Position numbers and translations under genes: made by a program. A stretch of DNA of 64,000 nt from Warburgia ugandensis (lineage: Eukaryota > Streptophyta > Magnoliopsida > Canellales > Canellaceae): contig CP141132.1 in NCBI GenBank assembly GCA_035236585.1, positions 25,875,445 to 25,939,444 on the forward strand. The letters run 5' to 3'. Numbering within the stretch: position 1 is the stretch's first letter; each line of letters begins with the position of its first letter. The notes beneath the pieces were generated by a model. It was not told where the DNA came from. It searched no databases and saw only the letters and a list, made by a program, of their open reading frames with translations. This document shows positions 23,649 to 35,404 of the stretch, in pieces.

Positions 23649-26600
23649 TGACAACCTAGGTTTTTATAACACATTTTGTAATACATTTTTGCAAACACAG
23701 GGCCCTTAATAGTAAATATTTTTTGCAAAACAAAGCAGTAAAAATTCTTTTCTTTAGAACTTGTTTTGTAAAACCCAATGCATCACTTCATACATAACAA
23801 AAGTAGAATTTTGTATAAGATAAAATTCCATTGAAGGAATATGCTTTTATTAAATTAAAGAATCCATCCAGTGGTTCATAGTGCATAGCTCATGGTATCA
23901 TTACAATACTCTTAACAATTTACATAATCCAAATTTCAAAGCTCACCATACAATGAAAACTCTCAATACAATAGAATGCTCTGAAATAAAATACAAGTCT
24001 TCAAGGGATATATCCTGATCAACTATTCTTCCAAATCTTCTCAAGTCTTAAGCTCCTAATTCTCCTTCTCTGTATTTAAGATATTGTAAACATTCAAACA
24101 TTTACAATATCTCAACAAGCTATACTTGGTAGGGGATTCAAGAAGCATAATAAGTTCACAATATAATCCTAATACTTTATAATCCCATTATTCATAAACA
24201 TACTCATGGATCAATCTCTTTACTTTGTCATATATGTACATCCTTATACATACATACCTGGCATTCCCCAAACTAAGCTGATCAACTCCTTCCACTACTG
24301 GAAATCCACATTTCAACTAGTCCCATACCAAGAATTCCCCTCCATGGAAAATATTGGTAATATACAATTACCTAGCATTTCATCATGCCAAAACATAAGG
24401 CATTTCACTATGCCTATCTCATATGTATCATAATGTCAAATAATCAAGGACTACCATGCTTGCAGCCAGATTTATATTAGTGCGCTTGGATAACTGTTCC
24501 ATGCTCCACTGATACCACAGTGGATAAATTATCTCACTGCCCATTGGGGAGACAGGACTTTCACAGTAGTAGCTTTCCCATAATTGACCCACCTGACTTT
24601 CAGCCTCTCTTTGGGCTTGGTATCTATCATATCATAATTGCAGGAAACAGGTGGCCAGGCCCTCATAATTCCCCTAGCATAGCATCCCCAGGCTCATGCT
24701 TGTTAAAACAAAACCACAAGCCTCCATGCTTATTATAAAATACTTCTCATACAGATCAGACAATCTGTCTGTTTACTTAGGGCCGGAATATTTCCTATTT
24801 ACTTAGGGTTTTCCCTCAAGTCAACACTTAACCATTTCATATATATATGTTCTCATCATAATGGTTGGATCATATGGATTTCAAAGGGATTTATTACAAG
24901 TATTTACAATATACTTGTCAACATTTCTAGACAAAAGATCATGTATTCAACATGTATTTCTCATGTAGATGCATTCATAAAATCCTCCTACCTCAATAAG
25001 GTATTACTACTCCTTGAAGTTTGCCATAGTCTTTCATTAGCATATATCTGTCAAACCATACGTATAATGTCATCTTCTACCCAATGGTAAATACTACATA
25101 GTCTTTTGATCATCCTTAAGTAAGATGATCCGAATCTTTCCTCCTTGAATCATATATGATCAAGGATTCAGATCTTCTAATCTAATAACTCTATATTACA
25201 AGTATAATCATACAACAGTAATTTACTCTACATTTGTATTTCTTTTCTTTTTTGATCATTCAAGATCTTTCTTGGATCTTATTTGATCATTCTTATCTTA
25301 TTTACAAGTTTTATTAGGATTAAATAATTTGATGACCTTTTATGTTCTTATTATTATTTCTCAACCAATTAGTGTTTTACTAGTTTGAAGATAATTTATT
25401 CACTCCTAATTCTAAATAGCCCCTCTTATTTCGAATTGACTAAGGCTTACCAGCTACAGTCTGCTAAAAAAGTGGTTACTTCAATCCTCAAGTAAGGAGG
25501 TGTTTAGACCTCAACAAATGTCATCAGAAGGTGGGGAAAGAGCAAGGCTCTATTAGAGAACCCCCTTAACCACAATATTCAACATCCACTGGAGTGACCT
25601 TAGCTCAACCTTTCATAAGGTTCCTATGCGCTCGTACACCCTAAATTTATCTCTACTTGATTTTCATTAATTTTTATGAATATCCATAATGTCATTCATG
25701 GATATTTATTATTCTCCAACTTTGGGCCAAGCAGATGGTGAACCATTCCTTATATTTTCCTACTAGTTATAGCCCTTACTAATTAAGTCCAAGTAAAGTT
25801 ATTCCGTCTTATTTGTGTCATAAAACTCTAATTTCTCATTAGGTTACATTTTTGGTGATTTATGCTCTTTATATCATAACTAATTAATAATCAAATCTGC
25901 TAAGAAGATTTGACAATAAATCCATTATAAACTTTAAAGCATAAGCCAATGTAAACCTAAGAATAATGGCATAAGGTACTTACATTTATAGTAGCATGAT
26001 CCCTAAGTAAACAATGTACTTAACTTAAAGGAATCAAATTAAAATAACATAATCTCTATGATTTCCAAATCTACTAACATTCTAAGATAATGATGCTAAT
26101 TAATAACAATTACACTAACATGTTCCTAGGATTGCCAACTCTATCAATTTATAAATAATCTAAGGCAATGTAAAAAATATATACTATAAGTGAAGAATTA
26201 AACTAGCATGTATCCTATGTCATGCCATAAATCAAATTCATAATTCAATTAATAAGTAAAGACAATTAAAATAACAATTTAAGATTATTAAAGTCATCCA
26301 ACCATTAGAGTTTATGTCCATCCCTTTGATATTAGGGTTTTAATCACATTAAAGGTCCAAAGATCATCTTCACATGTTTTTATCATAATAGATTCATGAT
26401 CTTACAAGATCTCATCATTATTAATTCCATCCAACCCATCCATAGGGTTTGATCATGCTTGATCTTACTGATTAAGAAGGTTCCTTTACAATTTTTAGGG
26501 TATTTTTAACATAAAGCTAGATTTCATCAATTCCTTATAGATATGTCATAATTAACCCGTAATTGTACATATCCTCATCAATATAACATAAATAGATTAG

Positions 26601-28233
26601 ATCCTTAAGGTCAAATCATCTTAGATCTTCAAGATCATGGAAGTAAGAATCTTATTTTCTTAAATAGAAATTTCTTGAAATATTTCTTAAATTTTATTAG
26701 TTCGTAAGAAACTAAACATCACAAACTTTCCATAGCATCTTTTGAATATTGATTTGGAGTTCAGATGACTCCAAAATTTTAATTTGAAGTTCATAGACAT
26801 TCCAAGGGTCCAGATTTGATCTGGGCCCAGCGGAACGACGGCCAGATAGCTCCTGGTGGAGCAAATCGCATCCTCATCACCGAAAGAAGGTTACGCTCAC
26901 TCACCCTCAACCGACCTTCATGCGAGATGAATGCTCCACACATGGTTCACATGCGCAGAGATGTTCTCATGGGGAATGTCTCTGTGTAGCGTTCTAAAGG
27001 TGTGTCCTAGGATCCCGTCTGATCTGTAAGAGATTGGACAGTCTGTGTGGGACCGTCCGATCAGATCCTTCAAATCTATGACCAAAACTCAATTAAAATT
27101 TTCTATGACCACTCTCTTAGGGGTTTTGGACCCTTATGAATCAATTAGAAGCCTCAAATTTTCAATCTGAGCCCTCCATGATGTAGATCTAGAGGGTTTT
27201 TCATTGAAACTTGATTTTCTAAAAAATTAACAGAAAATCAAATCCAGTGAAATTAAAAATATAAAATATACTTGAAAATAAAGAGTGGATGATGATGCAC
27301 CTACCCAATGGTTCATAAATGAAGAATTCATGTCCAAAATAAATAATTCCTCCTTGGAAGATAAAATCACCCAATAAAGCTTGTTTTGTGTTTTTCTGTT
27401 GATTGCACAATTGGATCTTGAAATTACTTTGGGGGTTTTTTATATTAGAGCATTCAAAACAATATGGATTATGAGATTTGAGAAATTTTGTCTAGAACAT
27501 AGTGGCTAATTGAATTTAGGGTTCTTGTACTATTCTTGAGAGAGGAGAGAAAAAGAGAGAGATTGGGGAAAATGAGGTAGGATTTTTACTCTGATTTTTC
27601 AAGGGATCTAGGGAATTTTGTGGTGAAGTTTTGAAAATTTTTGTAGAACTTTTAGACATATTTATAGGTAGTTTTTGTAATTTTTTATTAATTTCTATTT
27701 TAATCTAAATTCCACTTAAAATATTAAAATGGGGAGTGGAAATTCCACTACCTCCACTAGGGGCCGAGTGTTAGCTGATGCTTGACTTACATCATTGCTG
27801 ATCTCAGTCCTGACCTAACTTTTTGTGGGTCCCACTAAAAAGTGAAATGACCGTTTTGTCCTTTTATTCCCAAAAATAGAGAAAAATAGGCATTATTTGT
27901 CCAAACTCGAAATTTAGTGTACTTAGAGTCATTTCGATCAATTTTCCATGTACATTCCAAATATTCATGTTTTAATTCTTGGTTATGAGTTAAATTATCG
28001 TTTTACCCTTTTGTTTAGAAAATTAGTGATTTTTCATTTTAACTCAAAATTGAACACACTTAATGTCATTTCGAACAATTTTTCGAGTACATTCCAAATA
28101 TTCATATTTTAAATCATGGTTTAATCTCTTTAGAAAGAGATTTTCAATATATTAATATTTCAGCCCAGAATTTCTAAAAATTCAAACTTTATTGATTTTC
28201 CTCAATAATTTACAAAAATATGAGGTTATTACA
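23649..28233 (-). repeat. 3' LTR of element B
   Basis: It runs from TGACAACC (23649) to GGTTATTACA (28233), 4585 bp, with TG...CA ends. The first 300 bp compared with the 5' LTR look about 88% identical by eye, so the insertion is fairly old. A CpG-rich patch lies at 26830-27050. Confidence 0.9.
27659..27667 (-). promoter_or_regulatory. TATA box of the B 3' LTR
   Basis: The minus strand reads CTATAAATA about 570 bp inside the LTR start, matching copies C, E, F and G. Confidence 0.6.
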
Positions 28234-28235
28234 AA

Positions 28236-28248
28236 CTTCCCCCCTTAC
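28236..28248 (-). other. Polypurine tract of element B
   Basis: On the minus strand GTAAGGGGGGAAG lies two bases before the TGTAATAACC start of the 3' LTR. This purine run is the plus-strand primer and confirms the orientation. Confidence 0.85.
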
Positions 28249-28259
28249 AATAATTTTGT

Positions 28260-29450
28260 CCTAGAAATTTGCAAAACTACAACCTAATCAAATAAACTAG
28301 GATGTTTCTTCCTCATTTCTACTTCTGTTTACCATGTATCTTCCTCAACAAAGTGATGTTGCTACAGGATATTTTCATAAATATATGCTCTCCCACATCA
28401 TCTTATAGGTACTTCTGTAGCATGGATATGTGAAATACATTGTGTACTTCATAGAGTTGAGGTGGTAAGGCTAATCTGTAAGCCACTAGCCCAATTCTTT
28501 CTAGTATTTCAAATGGACCTATGAACCTAGGACTGAGTTTCCCCTTTAACTCGTGATATTTTCATAAATACATGCTCTCCCACATGAAATTCTAAATTTC
28601 TACGCCTTTTGTCGACGTAACTCTTCTGACAACTGTGTGCTGTTAACAACCTCTTCTTTATCATTTTAACCTTATTTGTACACTATTCCACAACTTTTGA
28701 CTTCACTAGTTTCCTTTCACCAAGTTCACTCTAATAAGTTCGTGATTAGCATGGTCGCCCATATAATGCTTCATACAATGCCATACCAATAGTTGCCTAA
28801 AAATTATTGTTATATGCAAATTCTATTAATGAAAGATGTTCATCCCAATTCCCTTTCCAATCTAATGCACAGGCCCTCAACATATCTTCTAAGATCTGAA
28901 TAGTCCTTTCTGATTGACCATCTGTTTAGGGATGAAATGTTGTATTGAATTTAAGTGAGGTTCCCAAAGCTTGTTGTACACTCTTACAACATCCTGAAGT
29001 AAATCTTCCATCTCTGTTAGAGATGATGGATAGTGGAATCCCATGAAGACTTACTATTTCTTTTATATACAACTTAGCTAGACTATCAACGGACTAGTTT
29101 TGTCTAATTGGAAGGAAATATGATGACTTTGTTAATCTGTCTACGATCACCCAAATCATATCGTGACCTTCCCTTGTCTTTGCTAACCCTACCACAAAAT
29201 CCATGGTGATATTGTCCCATTTCTATTTTGGAAGTTCTAGTGTTTGTAACATTCCAACTGGTCTTTGAAGTAAAGCTTTTACTTGTTGACAATTTAGACA
29301 CTTAGCCACAAATTCCCCTATATCACTTTTCATGCCTTTCCACCCAAATTTTCTTTTCAAATCCTAATACATCTTTGTACCCTCAGGGTGTATAGAAAAT
29401 TTGGTCTGATGGGTTTCTTACAATAGTTCTTTCCTAAAGTCAATGTTTCA
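28260..29450 (-). pseudogene. Integrase with chromodomain-like tail, element B
   Basis: Integrase would insert the DNA copy into the host chromosome. Minus-strand translation shows the N-terminal zinc-binding part (HPEGTKMY, a stop, GWKGMKSDIGEF, then CLNC), the catalytic core start [17 protein letters not shown] with its first Asp, [16 protein letters not shown] with the second Asp, and [10 protein letters not shown] with the final Glu. Then come [14 protein letters not shown] and, near 28300-28350, HHFVEEDTW and MRKKHPSLF, which resemble the end of a chromodomain. Stops and frameshifts are numerous. A 31-bp segment coding GEHxFMKIS occurs twice (28368-28398, 28555-28585), a local duplication that disrupts the tail. 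Confidence 0.85.
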
Positions 29451-29704
29451 ACGAACCACTAATCTCTCCTAAAAACGTATACCCCCATCTATACCCTTAC
29501 AAAACCCTCTCTTTGTACACAATTCCTGAGTTACTGTATCCCCTTCTTGGGCCATGAGGACTCTTTCTACAAAAGCTAATTTAATGGAGATGTTTGTAAG
29601 TACAACTCTTGTCTGTTTACTTAATGCATCAGCGACACGTTTGCCTTTCTAGGATGGTAGTGGATGGCAAAATCATAGTCTTTGATGAATTCCATCCATC
29701 TCCT

Positions 29705-30085
29705 TTATCTCATATTCAAATTAGCCTGAGTAAAGATGTATTTGAGACTTTTATGATCGATGAATACACTGAATTTTTCTCCATACAAATAATGTCTCCA
29801 AAATTTTAATGCAAAAACTACAGCTACCAATTCTAGGTCATGTACTGGGTAATTTATTTCATGTTTCTTCAATTGTCTAGACGCATCAACAATGATCTTC
29901 CTATTTTCCATCAATACACTCCCTAACCCCTTGCCTGAAGCATAACAATATATTTCGTATCCCCCACTTCCTGATGGTAGCGTCAATGCTCGTGTTGTAG
30001 TTAACCTCCTTTTGAGCTCTTGGAAATTATTCTCACATTCATCTGTCCAAGTGAATTGTACCCCTTTTCTAGTCAATGAAGTCAA
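29705..30085 (-). pseudogene. RNase H domain, element B
   Basis: Open for 126 codons. RNase H degrades the RNA strand during reverse transcription. The translation begins [19 protein letters not shown], continues [26 protein letters not shown], and has the chromovirus blocks [22 protein letters not shown] and [14 protein letters not shown]. The first catalytic Asp, normally at the start of a DAS motif, is a Tyr here (CYASGKGLG), so this copy would be inactive even apart from frame breaks. Its reading frame matches the main gag frame. Confidence 0.88.
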
Positions 30086-30119
30086 AGGAAGGGCTATATG
30101 GGAAAATCTTTGAATAAAT

Positions 30120-30970
30120 CTACAGAAAACTATCTATTTCTGTTACAGTCTTAGGTTTCTCCCAATTCATTACTACTTCAACCTTGGTGGGGCCCACTTC
30201 TACTCCATTCTTGGAAATTACATGACCCAAGAAATTGACCTTCTCTATCCAAAATTCACACTTACTAAATTTACCTAACAGTTTATGTGTTCTGAAGGTA
30301 TTTAATACAATTTGTAAGTGCTCTTGATGTTCTTCCATACTTGTAGAGTAAATCAGTATATCATCAATAAATAGGATCATGAATTTGTCTAAGAATTCCT
30401 TAAAGATTCTATTCATTAGATCCATAAACACTACTGGTGCATTGGTTAGCCCAAAAGACATTACTAAAACTCGTAATGCCTGTACCGAGTTTTGAATGCT
30501 GATTTGGGTATATCTTCATCCATAATACACCATTGACGATATCCTGATCTAAGGTCAATTTTTGAAAAGACCTTAGCAAATTGGAGTTGATCAAAGAGAT
30601 CATCAATGCAAGGTAAGGGATACCTATTTTTCACTGTGACATTGTTCAACATTCTATAATCAATGCACAATCGCTTAGACCCATCCTTCTTCTTCACAAA
30701 TATTACTGGTGCTCCTCATGGTGAACTACTTGGTCTAACAAACCCTTTGTCTAACAATTCCTATAGCTGACCCTTCAACTCTTTCAATTTTGTTGGGGCT
30801 ATCCTATAAGGTTCTTTAGAAATTAGAGTTGTATTATGAATTACTTCAATGGTAAACCCAATTTCTCTATGTGGGAATAATCCTAGAAGCTCTTCTAGAA
30901 AGACGCCTGGGAGTTCTCTGACTACATCAATTTCTGTTATCATGGTTTGTTTAACATCCAAAGCAACCAC
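30120..30970 (-). pseudogene. Reverse transcriptase, element B
   Basis: Three open pieces make a full chromovirus RT. 30970-30761 carries the protease-RT linker and YRIAPTKLKELK. 30697-30464 carries [31 protein letters not shown] and [12 protein letters not shown] with the first catalytic Asp. After a frameshift, 30461-30120 carries MSFGLTNAPVVFMDLMNRIF, the active-site box FIDDILIYS (30360-30371), and KCEFWIEKVNFLGHVIS. The catalytic Asp residues are kept, but a stop before the second piece and the frameshift near 30463 inactivate it. Confidence 0.92.
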
Positions 30971-30985
30971 TGTTGCTAGAAATGC

Positions 30986-31415
30986 TTAACACCCTTTGGA
31001 CATGTGTTTGACAGCCTTTATAGCTGAAATAATGGATTTGTCTAAGTGATGTTGTTTCCCATATAGTACTACTACTTCCTTACAAGGTATACTAAATGTG
31101 ATTTTTTGCTTATGACAATCCATAACTATCCAATATTTTGTTAACCAGTCCATACCCAGTATGATGTTAAAGTCCACCATGTTTAGTAAAATGAGGTATA
31201 TATCCATTCTTTTCCCCTACAGGTACATTATGGAGGTATTCTTGTAATCTAACTGTTTTACCAACTGGGGTTGTTACATCTGGATTAAATCCCAAGTTTT
31301 TCATTGACAGTTGTATACTAGATGCAAATACACAAGATATAAAAGAATGCGTAGATCTAGAATCAAACAGTACTTTAGCATGGTTGTCAGATACAAGTAA
31401 TGTACCTTCAATCAT
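30986..31415 (-). pseudogene. Aspartic protease, element B
   Basis: This domain would cleave the Gag-Pol polyprotein. The first piece (31415-31210) holds LFDSRSTHSFIS, where chromoviruses have DSG or DTG followed by A/S-THSF. The Gly of the catalytic triplet is Arg here, predicted to abolish activity. A frameshift near 31210 leads to the second piece, with VDFNIILGMDWLTKY and CHKQKITF, the conserved end of the domain. Confidence 0.85.
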
Positions 31416-31439
31416 TGCATTAGACGATCCTGCTTAGCC

Positions 31440-32524
31440 TTCAGTGATAGTGAATACCCTTCCTTGATGGCGAGGGATATTCTCTATCTTTGCCTCCTTA
31501 CCTGCCAAGGGCTTATTGCATTTGATAGTCGCATGCCCAAATTCTCTACAATTATAACATTTTATAGGGGCCTTTGTTGTGGTTGTTGCTCTGGTTTAGG
31601 GCATACATTGCCCTGGTGAAATCTTCTACACCTAGGACAAGGCCTTCTATTTTGTCCTGGTACATTGTTCCTTGGATTCTTTTGAAAGTTGTTTAGAGGC
31701 CTTTTATCCTTCTGAAAGGGCCTTTGATGGTGATTTCCTTCTCCACCAATTCTAGTGGTTTGACTTTTCTTGAATTCTTCCTCAAATTTTGAAGCCATCT
31801 CCACACATTATGGCAAAGTTGTGGGTTTGATACCCATCACCTTCACCTTCAACCCTGGGTGTAACCCTTCTATGAATCGATTCACTGTGTGTGTTTCAGT
31901 GTTACACACATGAGTAGCAAATCTCTTTAACTGCGTAAATTTATTATCGGAATCTACCATAGGCATGTTTCCTTGTCTAAGTTCTAGAAACTCTCTTAGC
32001 TTTCTTGCTTGCACATGAGTAGGAAAATATTTGTTGTTGAAAACTTCCTTAAATTCTTCCCATATAATATCTTTAGAAATTGAGAAGAAGGTATTGTTAG
32101 CCAATCTCCACCAAAATGTAGCTTCTTGTTTTAATAAATAGGTGGAAAATTTAACCTTCAATTATGGAGGAGTACGTAGTGCACTGAAAGTCCTCTCCAG
32201 TACGTATATCCATTCCTTCGCCTTCTAGGATTTGCCCTTACCATTATACCCCATAGCCATCTTCTGAAATCTCCCCATCATTTTGTCAACCTTTTTCAGT
32301 TCTAATGGAGAGTTTCCAACTTCCCCACTTGGTACAAGGGAAGATTGAACATGCACTGGTGTGGGAGTATCATGTGTTGGTGTTGGTGTATGGGGTCTCA
32401 CTTCAAGTTGAACCTGAGCTGGAATACTAGGTATCTCAATTGGAGGTGATGAAGTTTGGGGTTGTTGGATTTGAGGAAGAAGATTCCTCAATATTGTAGT
32501 CACCATTTCCTCCATGTTATTCAT
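31440..32524 (-). pseudogene. Gag of element B with CCHC zinc knuckle
   Basis: Gag would form the cytoplasmic particle. The main frame starts at 32524 with NNMEEMVTTIL, passes a Pro/Thr-rich stretch, then, after stops near 32225 and 32165, the capsid-like region EATFWWRLAN, WEEFKEVFNNKYFP, then FLELRQGNMPMVD and FIEGLHPGLK. A Lys/Arg/Asn-rich basic region follows (31562-31804), with CPRCRRFHQGNVC, then the zinc knuckle CYNCREFGHATIKC (31518-31559). Order and spacing fit chromovirus Gag. It is broken by at least three stops. Confidence 0.85.
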
Positions 32525-32692
32525 TGTTAATCCCTCTATATTATTCTATGCAACACTTTGAGTTGTCTACCTAGTTACTCTCTTGGGGTCCATCTGCTCA
32601 CAAACCAAAATTTCTATCAGAAATCTAATCTATAATTGAATTGTAATCTCTTCCTTAGACATATTGGGGATATAACTATGACTAGATGAATG

Positions 32693-32704
32693 GCTCTGAT
32701 ACCA
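32693..32704 (-). other. Primer binding site (initiator Met tRNA) of element B
   Basis: The minus strand reads TGGTATCAGAGC four bases after the TGACGACC end of the 5' LTR. It sets the element orientation and the boundary of the 5' LTR. Confidence 0.93.
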
Positions 32705-32708
32705 ACAG

Positions 32709-35404
32709 TGACGACCTAGGTTTTTATAACACATTTTGTAATACATTTTGCAAAGACAGGGCCCTTAGTTGTAAAAAAAAATTTCCAAAACAAAGCAGCA
32801 GAAATTCTTTTCTTTAAAAATTGTTTTGGAAAACCAAAGTCATCACTTCATACATAACATAAGTAAAATTTTGTATAAGATAAAATTCCATTAAAGGAAT
32901 ATACTTTTATTAAATTACAGGATCCATCAAATGGTTCACAGTACACAGCCCATGGTATCATTAACAATACTCTTAACAATTTACATAATCCAAATTTCAA
33001 AGCTCACCATACAATGAAAACTCCTGATAAATAAAATACAAGTCTTCAAGGGATATACCCTAATCAATTATTCTTCCAAATCTTCTCAAGTCTTGACCTC
33101 CCAATTCTCCTTCTCTGTATCTGAGATATTGTAAAGATATTGTAAACATTCAAACATTTACAATATCTTAGCAAGCTATGCTTGGTAGGGTATTCAAGAA
33201 GCATAATAAGTTGACAGTATAATCCTAGTACTTCATAATCCCATTATTCATAAACATAATGATGGATCAATCTCTTTACTTTATCATATATGTACATCCT
33301 TATACATCCATACATACTATACATGGGTAAATCCATTAAAATCATAAAAATAGTCAAATAACATTCCCCAAAATAAGTTGATCAACTCTTTCCACTATAG
33401 GAAATCCATATTTTAGCTAGTCCTATACTGGTAATTTCTCTTCTTGGGAAATACTGGTAATATACAATTACCTGGCATTTCATCATGCCAAAACATAAGG
33501 CATTTCACAATGCCTATCTTATATGCATCATAGTGCAAAATAATCAAGGACTACCATGCTTATAGCCTGATCCGTACTAGCACGCTTGGATAACTACTCC
33601 ATACTCTACCGATACCATGGTGGATAAATTATATCATTGCCCATATGGGGAGATAGGACTTTCACAGTGATGGCCTTCCCATAATTGCCCCACCCTAGTT
33701 TTAGCCTCCCTTTGGGCTTGGTATCTATCATATTATAATTTCAGGAAGTGGGTGGCCAGATCCTCATAACTCCCCTAGCATTGCATCTCTAGGCTCATGC
33801 TTGTTAAAACAAAACCACAAGCCTCCATGCTTGTATGTAAAATATTTCTCATACATATTAGACAATTTATCTGTTTACTTAGGGCTGGAAGATTTCCTAT
33901 TTCCCTATTTACTTAGGGTTTTCCCTCAACTCAACACTTAACCATTTCAAATATATATGTTCTCATCATAATGGTTGGATCATATGGATTTCAAAGGGAT
34001 TTATTACAAGTATTTACATTATATTTATCAACATTTCTAGACATAAGATCACGTATTCAACATGTATTTCTCATGTAGATGTATTCATAAAATACTCCTA
34101 CCTCAATAAGGCATTTCTACTCTTTGAAGTCTGCCATTGCCTTTGATCATCATATATCTATCAAACCATATGTATAGTGTCATCTTCTACCCAAGGGTAA
34201 ATACTACATAGTCTTTTGATCATCCTTAAGTAGGATGATTCGAATCTTTCCCCCTTGAATCATATATGATCAAGGGTTCAGATCTTCTAATCTAATAACT
34301 CTATATTACAAGTATAATCATGCAACAACAATTTTCTCTACAATGTATTTCTTTTCTTTTGTTGTTTTTGATCATTCAAGATCTCTCTTGGATCTTCTTG
34401 ATCATTCTTATCTTATTTACAATTTTTATTAGGAGTAGACAATTTACTAACCTTTTGTGTTCATATTATTATTTCTCAACCAATTAGTGTTTTAATGCTT
34501 TGAGGATAATTTATTCACTCCTAATTCTAGACAACCCCTCTTATTTCCAATTGACCAAGACTTACCAGCTACAATTTGCTCAAAATGTGGTCACTTCAAT
34601 CCTCATGTAAAGGGGCATTTAGACCTCAACAAACTTCATCAGAAGGTGGGGGAAGAGCGAAGCTCTATTAGAGAACTCCCTTAACCACAATGTTCAGCGT
34701 CCACTGGAGTGACCCTAGCTCAACATTTCATAAGGGTCCTATGAGCTCGCATACCCTACATTTGTCTCTACTTGATTTTAATTAATTTCCATGAATATCC
34801 ATAATGTCATTCACGGAGATTTCTTAATTTTCTACTTTGGCCTAAGGAGATGGTGAATCATTCCTCATATTTGCCTACTAACTATAGCCCTTACTAATTA
34901 AGTCCAAGTAAAGTTATTCCTTCTTATTTCTGTCATTAAACTCTAATTTCTCATTAGATTACATTTTTGGTGATTTATGCTCTTTATATCATAACTACTT
35001 AATAGTCAAACCTACTAAGAAGATTTGACAACAAATTAATTATAAACTTTACAGCATAAGCTAATGTAAACCTAAGAATAATGTTACAAGGTACTTACAC
35101 TTATACTAGCACGATCCCTAAGTAAATAATGTACTTTACTTAAAGTAATCAAATTAAACTAACATAATCTCTATGATTGCCAAATATACTAACATTCTAA
35201 GATAATGATACAAATTAATAACAATTACACTAACATGGATCTGAAGGGTTTTTCATTGGAACTTGATTTTTTTTTTAAATTAACAAAAAATCAAATCTAG
35301 TGAAACTAAAAATATAAAATATACTTGAAAATCACCCAATAAAGCTTGTTTTGTATTTTTCTGTTGATTGCACAATTGGATCTTAAAATTTCTTTGGGGG
35401 TTTT
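32709..35404 (-). repeat. 5' LTR of element B, part 1
   Basis: It matches the 3' LTR from its first base. About 1.06 kb present in the 3' LTR (roughly 26123-27183, including the CpG-rich patch) is missing here at 35238. At 35405 element A interrupts it. The LTR resumes at 43345. Confidence 0.9.
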
